Below are positions 31,214 to 37,337 of a stretch of DNA of 37,337 nt, piece by piece. Within the stretch, counting starts at the first letter, position 1. Each line of letters starts with the position of its first letter. The stretch spans positions 1 through 37,337 of the forward strand of contig JAGLGN010000018.1 of NCBI GenBank assembly GCA_023144005.1, in the 5' to 3' direction. This DNA is from a bacterium. GTDB lineage: Bacteria > AUK180. The notes beneath the pieces were generated by a model, which was given only the letters and a program-made list of their open reading frames with translations, did no database searches and was not told where the DNA came from. Both the position numbers and the translations under genes were made by a program.

Positions 31214-32023
31214 TCACTTTTCACTTAATATCTCAACCCCCTTGCCCTCAACATACCTTATCCGGGCGCATCTTACAGGACATGACAATCTTGACTCTTT
31301 CATCAAGAATACTTCCGGCTCAGGGTGTTCTATTGTAAACTGCTCTTTTCCCTCAATTGTTTCTATCTTGTAAATAAATATCTTTTCAAGATCGGGTATG
31401 TTACCTACAGAGTACTCTCCCTTCATCTCATTATAATCTTTCGGGTATTTATGTTCATTTTCTACATAATTTTCGACACGCTTGCCGATCATCTTGATAT
31501 TTAGAACATATATCTTTCTATTGGAATCACTTCTATACCATTCACCGCTTGGAATGCTGAAAAACAGGATCACAAAAGCAATTCCAAAGAATAGTGATAA
31601 CCGTCTATTAATGCGGGCCAATCCTCTGATCGCTATATCGTGATCTTCTTTTTTGAGAATAAACATTCCTGTAAAAAAGAAGGCACATATTATCAGAAGA
31701 AGTATGTAAATATTTAGGACGAGGCCAACGAAATACAGCACGATAGCCAGAAAAAATACGGAATCTATCTTGAAATTGAATTTACTTAACACTTTCTTTG
31801 AAATATCTTTATTTTCTTTTTTAAATTTGAGTTTTGCTACATTTCCGACTATCAATGACAGAACAAAAATAATTAATATACCGAGAATCAGAGATGCCCC
31901 CAAGGAATCAAACGGTATGCATCCTCTGTAAAGCGCACTGTAAAGCGGGAATGCCAGCGTAACGGCAAACGCTAAAATAAACAAAATGACCGTAAAAGGC
32001 CTGTTTTTCTTTTCATTCTTCAT
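31214..32023 (-). CDS. Multi-pass membrane protein with C-terminal extracytoplasmic domain
   Basis: About 269 residues, with roughly five hydrophobic segments: FTVILFILAFAVTLAFPLY, GASLILGILIIFVLSLIVG, two adjacent helices (FFLAIVLYFVGLVLNIYILL region) and FFGIAFVILFFSIP. A hydrophilic C-terminal domain then starts at IYVLNIKMIGKRVENYV. That domain's helix followed by YPKDYNEMKGEY recalls pilin/PulG-like globular regions, but I do not assign a family. ATG 32023 is chosen because upstream codons are repeat DNA. No Shine-Dalgarno precedes it; repeats of TGCGAACTTG type abut the start codon. Confidence 0.7.
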   Translation of the reverse strand: MKNEKKNRPFTVILFILAFAVTLAFPLYSALYRGCIPFDSLGASLILGILIIFVLSLIVGNVAKLKFKKENKDISKKVLSKFNFKIDSVFFLAIVLYFVGLVLNIYILLLIICAFFFTGMFILKKEDHDIAIRGLARINRRLSLFFGIAFVILFFSIPSGEWYRSDSNRKIYVLNIKMIGKRVENYVENEHKYPKDYNEMKGEYSVGNIPDLEKIFIYKIETIEGKEQFTIEHPEPEVFLMKESRLSCPVRCARIRYVEGKGVEILSEK

Positions 32024-32090
32024 AGGAGACCGTTCGCAAGTTCGCAGGTTCCAAGTTCGCAGGTTCATAATCACAACAATATTCAGATCC

Positions 32091-32119
32091 GTCATTCCCG
32101 ACTTTATCTGGAATCCATC
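32091..32119. repeat. dRS3-like palindromic element, copy 3
   Basis: GTCATTCCCG and GGAATCCATC arms around ACTTTATCT. It is the same outer arms as 962-989 and 6185-6212 in inverse orientation, with a different loop. Confidence 0.5.
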
Positions 32120-32186
32120 TTCTCCCTCTTTCATCCCTCATTATTCATTTCTCCTTTTCTCTCATCTTCCCTCATGCTATCCAGAA

Positions 32187-32204
32187 GACAGGTCAAGCCC
32201 TGTC
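32187..32204. repeat. Short palindrome GACAGG-N6-CCTGTC
   Basis: A perfect 6-bp inverted repeat with a 6-nt loop inside spacer D. It is a common kind of dispersed palindrome; no gene-associated function is evident. Confidence 0.5.
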
Positions 32205-32415
32205 CCTACGATTTCTCTCTGGTATCCATCTATCCATTCCTAACTTTGTCCCTGGGACACTGGGGTCCACTGGGCCACTTACTAATAATTGTCCATTGTC
32301 AATTGTCCATTGTCAATTTCTCTTATTCCCCTCTGCACTAACCTCTAACCACTAGCCTCCAACCTCTTTTATAATTGTCCATTGTCAATTTTTCTATAAG
32401 CCTCTAACCTCCTTC

Positions 32416-33111
32416 CTACCCGCATTTAGAGAGTATGTACCCTCCGATATTCGCAAAAATATGCACAATGACCGCGGGGATCAGGCTTCCGGTCTTTTCA
32501 CGGTAATAACCTGCCACAATACCCATAATGAATGCGAGTATCACGATCGACAATACAAGTGCAAAATCCATTCCCATAGTAAGGAGCATCATATGCATTA
32601 CTCCAAAGAGAAATGCTCCCACTAAAACAGGAATGCTGATGCGGAATCTGAAAATATTGAAGCCGTATTTTGACAGCGGAAAAAGAAAGCTCTGGATCAA
32701 ACCTCTGTATAGGACCTCTTCACAGATGCTTGCGATGATCCACACGAATAACAAGGTATGCAGAAATCCCGTATTCATCATAGGGCCCGACATAGGGGCA
32801 AGAGGCTGGATTATTAATACAGATAGAAAAGTCCCCACTAGGCCGATGCCCAAACCGAGGATGATCATCTTGACCGGCTGGAAGTTCAACGGTAGTTTGA
32901 AGCCGTATTCAGAGAGCTTCCCTTTGGATAGGATCAATGCCATCATAAGCGTAAAAACCAGCATCGAGATATGATTGATAAAGCCAAATGCCCATGGATG
33001 GCCGGGCTCGGGCCGTATAAGTGTTATCGCAACTGAAGCCAGGAGAAGCGCGGCGAATGTAAATAAGACAGCTGCAAAGATCCTGAGAAGAGCCGAAAAC
33101 AGCTTACTCAT
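32416..33111 (-). CDS. CPBP-family intramembrane metalloprotease (Abi/CAAX-like)
   Basis: This 231-residue protein has about six or seven transmembrane helices and the glutamic-type/CPBP signature. The motifs are EEVLYRG (EExxxR), the His in FGVMHMM (FxxxH) and HIFANIGGY (HxxxN) near the C-terminus. These proteins are membrane proteases or maturation factors; the substrate is unknown. The ATG overlaps the cyclase stop by 4 nt, so it is translationally coupled to a membrane-bound cyclase, which may hint at shared signalling or stress control. Confidence 0.88.
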   Translation of the reverse strand: MSKLFSALLRIFAAVLFTFAALLLASVAITLIRPEPGHPWAFGFINHISMLVFTLMMALILSKGKLSEYGFKLPLNFQPVKMIILGLGIGLVGTFLSVLIIQPLAPMSGPMMNTGFLHTLLFVWIIASICEEVLYRGLIQSFLFPLSKYGFNIFRFRISIPVLVGAFLFGVMHMMLLTMGMDFALVLSIVILAFIMGIVAGYYREKTGSLIPAVIVHIFANIGGYILSKCG

Positions 33112-34115
33112 TTTTCCTCCACAGAGACCAGCCGGATAAGCTTATGTTTACCTCTGAGACTGATGTCGCCCAGATCATTGATCGCATATTCCTCTTTCAA
33201 AGAAAGCTGCTCAAATATATCGTTCGAGATTATCAGATCCTTTCCATATTTCCGGCACTCCCCCATTATCCTTGAAGTTGTATTCACTACATCGCCGAGA
33301 AAAGTGATCTCGCTTTTGATCAGCCCCATCTGTCCGACCGTCGCGCGGCCGCAGTGTACGGATGCCCGGAATTCGGGAATCTTGCCGTATCCGGCTTGGA
33401 ATTTGCCGTCCATCGTGCCTATTAGGTGCTGAATGTCAAAAAAGCATCTGACGCAATTATTATTCTTGACACCGTTTTTCATGCTCCAGGTAATGATGAC
33501 CTCGTCACCGATATATTTGTATATCTCGCCCTTACTCTTAAGAATAGGGTCCGCCACCGCAATGAAAAAATCATCCAGAAATGAGAGAAATTGTTTATTT
33601 CCCATCTCTTCAGCAAGTGTTGTGGAACCTTTTATATCCAGGAACATGAAGATGGTATCCTCTTCTTTGGGATGCAGATATTTACCTGAGATTATATTTG
33701 AAAATGCACGGGATCCGAGAAGGCGGTGCAATTCGACAATTGATGAGATCAGGAAGGTGATCGCAAAGGAAAATATGACAAGGGCGAGAAATATTTTAGG
33801 AGACAGTGTAACCGTCTCACTCTTGAATAAAAGACCTCCCAGCCATACGGAACCTGTAATGATCACGGTAAAAAGCAGGTTCTGAATAATACTCGCGATC
33901 AATGACCTCATTTTTCTAAGATATCTGTGAATGATAAAATGGAATGTCATTGTCATCAAAGAACTTATGGAGAACCCGATAAACGCGCCCTGAAAAAAAG
34001 TGATCGGATGCCATCCGAATATCAGCACAGGAAATGTTCCTCCGGATATAATACTGATAAGAGAAATCCTCAGAAGGTGTGTGATGAAATATTTTCGGGA
34101 AGCGTGACTACTCAT
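33108..34115 (-). CDS. Membrane-bound class III adenylate/guanylate cyclase
   Basis: About 335 residues. Residues 10-135 contain four or more transmembrane helices. The catalytic domain (150-330) has all six canonical residues of a homodimeric class III cyclase: metal-binding D160 (MFLDIKGSTT) and D204 (YIGDEV), base-recognising K200 and D275, and transition-state N278 and R282 (VVNTTSRI). The Lys/Asp pair favours ATP over GTP. ATG 34115 is used; a TTG at 34130 is possible but has no ribosome site. It has no separate sensor domain, so the membrane helices may sense. It is coupled to the CPBP gene. Confidence 0.9.
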   Translation of the reverse strand: MSSHASRKYFITHLLRISLISIISGGTFPVLIFGWHPITFFQGAFIGFSISSLMTMTFHFIIHRYLRKMRSLIASIIQNLLFTVIITGSVWLGGLLFKSETVTLSPKIFLALVIFSFAITFLISSIVELHRLLGSRAFSNIISGKYLHPKEEDTIFMFLDIKGSTTLAEEMGNKQFLSFLDDFFIAVADPILKSKGEIYKYIGDEVIITWSMKNGVKNNNCVRCFFDIQHLIGTMDGKFQAGYGKIPEFRASVHCGRATVGQMGLIKSEITFLGDVVNTTSRIMGECRKYGKDLIISNDIFEQLSLKEEYAINDLGDISLRGKHKLIRLVSVEEK

Positions 34116-34169
34116 TCTCTCATTCCCCAATTGTTGTACCGAATCGGTTTCTGATATTTATCTCTCGCA

Positions 34170-34850
34170 TCAAAAGATACGGTAAAAGAGTTTTTCGGGA
34201 TTCCAGGAGATGTAACGCTCCCGGGATTCAAGATAGCGGATATGCAGGAAACCCATATCTCCAAGTGTTTCACGATCCAATGAACGCTCATATTCAGGTT
34301 CGTTGAATGGTAATAATGCCTTTTTCGACCCCAGGTACAGGAGGTGTTTCTTCATGCCCAGCTTCCACTCGTACCAAATGAGGAACTCATATTCATTTCT
34401 GGAGAGGAGATTCTTGATATCTTGACGCTTATGTAGAATTTCTAATCTGTCTTTCTTCGCAATAGCGTTATTAAGCTCGCTATAGAGGTCAAGAAGGCGG
34501 ATGTCACTGAAAGGGAATTTAAACTTCCTGCCCCAGTCGGAACCTCTTTTTAATGATATATCAAAGGTATCTCTTAAACGATTTCCGCATTGTGCTTGAA
34601 TATACGGCTCCCAGAATATCACATAACAACTCAATATTCCGGACTCGTTCTTCAAGAACTTTGCGGGAGCGATAACGGTAGGAGCCTTGGCTGGGCCGAA
34701 TGGTTTTAATACCGGGATTTTGATATCTTTGTAGGATTCCGCTTCCGATGACTTGACGATAGGGATCTTAGCCTTGAAAAAGGGATGGACTACACCGTAC
34801 TTCCTTCTAAACTCATCAATGTTTATGTGGGAGGCTTTTGTTGTATTCAT
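34170..34850 (-). CDS. Unrecognised soluble protein
   Basis: This 226-residue protein has no signal peptide or membrane helix. It has a mixed alpha/beta pattern with a Pro-rich start (KAKIPIVKSSEAES, then IPVLKPFGPAKAPTV), a basic-acidic helix (DLYSELNNAIAKKDRLEILH) and a C-terminus rich in aromatic and basic residues (YLESRERYISWNPEKLFYR). I do not recognise a family. It has its own promoter 3 nt beyond the stop of the preceding gene and an AGGG just before ATG 34850. It might be cytoplasmic and regulatory, but that is a guess. Confidence 0.7.
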   Translation of the reverse strand: MNTTKASHINIDEFRRKYGVVHPFFKAKIPIVKSSEAESYKDIKIPVLKPFGPAKAPTVIAPAKFLKNESGILSCYVIFWEPYIQAQCGNRLRDTFDISLKRGSDWGRKFKFPFSDIRLLDLYSELNNAIAKKDRLEILHKRQDIKNLLSRNEYEFLIWYEWKLGMKKHLLYLGSKKALLPFNEPEYERSLDRETLGDMGFLHIRYLESRERYISWNPEKLFYRIF

Positions 34851-34864
34851 CTATACCCTGTATA

Positions 34865-34893
34865 AATATACTACAAAATAAACTTTTTTTCAA
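34865..34893 (-). promoter_or_regulatory. Sigma70-like promoter of the 34850 gene
   Basis: Minus-strand TTGAAA (34893-34888) and TATATT (34870-34865) with 17-nt spacing. The predicted start lies about 8 nt before the ATG, so the leader is barely long enough to carry AGGG. Confidence 0.65.
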
Positions 34894-34896
34894 ATG

Positions 34897-36888
34897 CTAT
34901 ATTACTATCTTGAAAATCAATGAATTCCCTTCTTGCAGATCCCTTCGGGCAGCAAGATATAGAAAGGCTCTGGGAAGAATTTCCCAAGAATACAAGATCT
35001 CGTAAATTTCCCTATTATACAATGTATTCATCTGCAGTTTTGCCCGAACGAACATCTTAGAGGTAAGATACCAAAGGCCGTAGAAAAGATGGTTTTCGCT
35101 CCCGCCCGAATATGACAAAGGAAGCGTCGTATCGTAACTTATTCCGTAAGCGAATTTCAAGGTACCCGTAGGCGAAAAGGCAAGGTCAAAGGTAAGGGTC
35201 TTATAGGAAATAGAAGATAAATTATAATAATCGGCACGCTTTCCCATTGAAAATACTGCGGAGAATCTCAACGGCAGCGATGAAGGAGAAGCAAATGCCG
35301 CACTCAAGTTATTTACACTCATGGAAGCACCGTATCTCTCTCTGCCAAGCGAACCGTTCACAGAAAGGGTGCTGAAATCATAAAAGACTAATGTTAGATA
35401 CGCGCTGCTGAATATGTAATGGTCCTCACTATCGTGATAATCCCCTAAGCTGCTGTTCAATCCCGCATAGAGAGTATGAAAGAACGAAGATTTATATCTC
35501 ATTATATTCAGAGACGAGGAGATCAGTGTCTGGCCGGCTTCAAAGAAATAGCCCTCAGGCGAATCAAGGTTATCGTCATTGTAGATCACATGCGCATTGA
35601 AACTGAAATACTTCGAGTTATAATAGTAATTCTGAAATGCACCGTAACCGGGAGTGCCCGTACTTGAAAATGTGAGCGAAGAAGTTGCGCCGGAATATCT
35701 GGAGAATCTTAAATTCATTCCAACAAAACCCGTCATGCCCGATGCGGCATCAGTATTGAATGCGTTGATGAACAGTCCAATATCTGACATCTTCAAGAAC
35801 GATTTTTTAAGAGAGCCGATCAGATAATCTCCATGATTTCCCTCATTGTCCTTAAGGTACATCAAGAAAGCATGATCATCATTCTTTCTGTAAAGGGCCT
35901 TTCCCCCGACCAGCGGCTTCACTACCCTTCTTGTATAAAAAACATGTGTCGGTGGAAGATACTGGGTCACTGAGGTGAAGAAATTACGCTTCTCCGGTAA
36001 ATATAATTCAAAGCGGGAAAAGTTGAATTGAAGTGTATCCGCTTCTATCTGCGCATAATCGGGGTTTATCGTCAGGCCGACATCCAATGCCTTTCCCTTT
36101 GAAATATCCAGTGACAGTCCCGCGTCATAGGAACTTTCCCCTGCGAGGTCGCTCTTTGCTAGCACGAACGGATCCAGATTGATATCAAATAAGGGTGAAA
36201 GCTTCTCCGGAAAAAGGAGCGTACCGCTCTTATCCATATTAGTCGAGGATTCAAAGGAATACAGAGGATACCAGGTAGTATTTTCCTGACTGTTGAAGTG
36301 AAATCTCAAGAAATTGATCCTGAAGGTATCCGTCTTCCCCTGTAAAGGAAGATTCTTGAAAGGAATATATATTTCTGCAGTCCAGCCCTCATCTATCTCC
36401 GAAACCTCGGAGTACCATACTCCGTTCCAGTTCTTATTGAAGATCCCTCCATTTTCAAAGTATGCGTCGATATGGGAATTCCCCCGCAGTACAGCGAAGT
36501 AATATCCAGTGGCGCCGTCATTGCATGGATCGATCAGAATAGAGATCTGATCAGAAGAATTTACCTGTTCGATCTCACCGAGTGACGGCGGTTTGCCGTC
36601 CTGACCGTCATGACTAACAAAAAGCAGATACAGGCCCTCTTTTGAATACAATACTTTGACCTCAGTGGGATTTGTCTCCGGCTCACCGGTATCCGGCGTC
36701 CGTTGTACAAAATCCGTGATAGTATCCGCTTCGCTCCATACGGCATCGATCTTTCCATCGATCACGGGTAAAGACGCGGGTTTATGTACGGAAATAGAAA
36801 AATCCGCGGCAAATGATGCGCTTGAAAATATCAGAAAAAGAGTGAGGAAAAAGTACGATCTAATGTTCTTCAGGTTTGACCGGAACAA
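34897..36888 (-). CDS. CBM9-like / DUF5916 outer-membrane protein
   Basis: This protein of up to 663 residues has a signal peptide (YFFLTLFLIFSSASFA). An N-terminal carbohydrate-binding-9-like domain spans about 30-210 (PVIDGKIDAVWSEAD, YSKEGLYLLFVSHDG, DQISILIDPCNDG, GWTAEIYIPFKNLP). DUF5916 follows, with PDYAQIEADTLQFNFSRFEL and PEKRNFF, then an outer-membrane barrel of repeated aromatic strands to the C-terminus (SLIFKIVI). Related proteins are surface-exposed sugar-associated proteins of diderms; the ligand is unknown. The annotated start is TTG 36888, inside the PspC gene (29-nt overlap). It has a weak ribosome site, so a nearby alternative start is possible. Confidence 0.85.
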   Translation of the reverse strand: MFRSNLKNIRSYFFLTLFLIFSSASFAADFSISVHKPASLPVIDGKIDAVWSEADTITDFVQRTPDTGEPETNPTEVKVLYSKEGLYLLFVSHDGQDGKPPSLGEIEQVNSSDQISILIDPCNDGATGYYFAVLRGNSHIDAYFENGGIFNKNWNGVWYSEVSEIDEGWTAEIYIPFKNLPLQGKTDTFRINFLRFHFNSQENTTWYPLYSFESSTNMDKSGTLLFPEKLSPLFDINLDPFVLAKSDLAGESSYDAGLSLDISKGKALDVGLTINPDYAQIEADTLQFNFSRFELYLPEKRNFFTSVTQYLPPTHVFYTRRVVKPLVGGKALYRKNDDHAFLMYLKDNEGNHGDYLIGSLKKSFLKMSDIGLFINAFNTDAASGMTGFVGMNLRFSRYSGATSSLTFSSTGTPGYGAFQNYYYNSKYFSFNAHVIYNDDNLDSPEGYFFEAGQTLISSSLNIMRYKSSFFHTLYAGLNSSLGDYHDSEDHYIFSSAYLTLVFYDFSTLSVNGSLGRERYGASMSVNNLSAAFASPSSLPLRFSAVFSMGKRADYYNLSSISYKTLTFDLAFSPTGTLKFAYGISYDTTLPLSYSGGSENHLFYGLWYLTSKMFVRAKLQMNTLYNREIYEILYSWEILPRAFLYLAARRDLQEGNSLIFKIVI

Positions 36889-37057
36889 CTATCCCGGCAA
36901 TGATGTAGAAAATAAGCATTGGCAGGACACCGGTGGCGATACCCAATAGCAGGAATATCAAACGGATCAATGTTGAATCAAGGTCAAGATATTCGCCCAG
37001 GCCTCCACAAAAACCGTTAATTTTTTTATCATCTCGAGACAGGTACATTTTTTTCAT
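36860..37057 (-). CDS. PspC-domain membrane protein
   Basis: This 65-residue protein is a minimal PspC domain: KMYLSRDDKKINGFCGGLGE, then YLDLDSTLIRLIFLLL and a second hydrophobic stretch (TGVLPMLIFYIIAGIVVPV). PspC proteins are inner-membrane stress-response partners. Here the domain stands alone, without pspA or pspB nearby. ATG 37057 has GGAGG 5 nt upstream, better than the GTG/ATG codons further up. It precedes and overlaps the DUF5916 gene. Confidence 0.88.
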   Translation of the reverse strand: MKKMYLSRDDKKINGFCGGLGEYLDLDSTLIRLIFLLLGIATGVLPMLIFYIIAGIVVPVKPEEH

Positions 37058-37075
37058 ATTTCCTCCGCTCATTGA

Positions 37076-37106
37076 ACTATACGGAGAATAAAAAGATATA
37101 TTTCAA
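37076..37106 (-). promoter_or_regulatory. Possible promoter of the PspC gene
   Basis: TTGAAA (37106-37101) and TATAGT (37081-37076) on the minus strand, but with a 19-nt spacer. Weaker than the other promoters in the window. Confidence 0.35.
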
Positions 37107-37309
37107 TTGATTGAGTTTTGATCCGTCTTGGCTAAAGCGCTCTTATTCATAAAGACGGAAACAATGGCTGGATGCTATTTTGCTCCTAAAGATAGCCTCA
37201 GCCCGAAGGGAATATTGTATTTGAATTGTCAATATAAAATTGACAATTGAATAAAGATTATTTGATGGAGTTTTGATCCATCTTTTCATTATTAACATAT
37301 GCTTTTCTC
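37107..37309. repeat. Structured repeat region upstream of PspC
   Basis: About 200 nt of noncoding DNA. Two near-identical 23-nt direct repeats (minus strand AAGAYGGATCAAAAC-type; 37107-37129 and 37263-37285, two differences) bracket several hairpins: CCGTCTT/AAGACGG (37123-37129/37152-37158), GGCTG...GCTAT/ATAGC...CAGCC (37166-37202), and AATTGTCAAT/ATTGACAATT (37224-37248, 10 bp). Positions 37160-37182 share 22 nt with the MITE at 14438-14543. Positions 37285-37309 are the inverted copy of 1-25. Confidence 0.55.
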
Positions 37310-37337
37310 ACATCATTTTATGATGTTCAAAAAGAAA
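37310..37337. repeat. Palindrome at the right edge
   Basis: ACATCA-tttt-TGATGT is a 6-bp hairpin that reaches almost to the end of the window, directly beyond the 25-nt inverted copy of the left edge. Nothing else can be said of this tract. Confidence 0.4.

Larger units (their letters stand above)
32024..32415. repeat. Mosaic repeat spacer D
   Basis: A noncoding spacer oriented opposite to spacer E: plus-strand CCTCTAA, GTCCATT/GTCAATT and GTTCGCA-type units. Positions 32246-32318 are the inverted copy of 25249-25320 (43 nt identical, then three mismatches and one gap). It contains a dRS3-like element (32091-32119) and a palindrome GACAGG/CCTGTC (32187-32204). No credible gene. Confidence 0.85.

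Noticed and set aside
1-37337. Linear replicon with terminal inverted repeats
   Set aside because: The repeat is only 25 nt, is not flush with the right end, and the genes are chromosomal housekeeping genes.

Overview
The window looks like a chromosomal contig from an uncultured Gram-negative (diderm) bacterium with roughly 40-45% G+C. Evidence for two membranes is the predicted outer-membrane barrels (a PorV-like protein, a DUF5916-type protein and two small paralogues) and the many signal peptides. The sAC-like cyclase, the PorV/C-terminal-domain protease pair and the heptad-repeat intergenic DNA suggest one of the poorly cultured diderm lineages, but I cannot name the phylum. All of the roughly 33 genes lie on the minus strand. 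No tRNA, rRNA, CRISPR array, prophage or intact transposase is visible.

Layout in transcription order (right to left). (1) 37057-34897: a PspC-domain protein overlapping a large CBM9-like/DUF5916 outer-membrane protein. (2) 34850-34170: an unrecognised protein with its own promoter. (3) 34115-32416: a membrane-bound class III adenylate cyclase coupled to a CPBP intramembrane protease. (4) 32415-32024: repeat-rich spacer, then a multi-pass membrane protein (to 31214). (5) 31160-25542: two paralogous small envelope proteins, then a 1395-residue protein built like soluble adenylyl cyclase (two cyclase domains, AAA ATPase, TPRs). (6) 25541-25109: repeat-rich spacer. (7) 25039-6541: a run of 17 genes about 18.5 kb long with almost no spacing: TPR protein, GH57 glucanotransferase/amylase, thiE fusion, thiC, orphan molybdenum hydroxylase large subunit, gatC-gatA-gatB, a 105-bp MITE-like insertion, two small proteins, MFS, secreted subtilisin, PorV-like protein, cNMP-like domain protein, gamma carbonic anhydrase, SppA, a secreted protein, and a RlmD/RumA-type rRNA methyltransferase. 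(8) 6540-5885: spacer with repeats and a hairpin-rich island. (9) 5820-1050: six coupled genes, NifX-like, ArsR, PepT, DUF89, COG0731 radical SAM, glycosyltransferase. (10) 1049-862 repeat spacer and an unknown secreted protein (to 58).

Functionally this mixes housekeeping (Gln-tRNA amidation, thiamine synthesis, rRNA methylation), envelope work (S8 protease/PorV, SppA, CPBP, DUF5916) and cAMP-type signalling (two cyclases, one cNMP-like domain). Several sigma70-like promoters with exact 17-nt spacers can be read upstream of the transcription units.

The most unusual DNA lies between the genes. Four spacers are mosaics of the same modules in different order and orientation, mostly arrays with a 7-nt period, plus short palindromes. 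A separate structured element with terminal inverted repeats and a 9-bp target duplication sits at the gatB stop codon, and its core recurs near the right end of the window.
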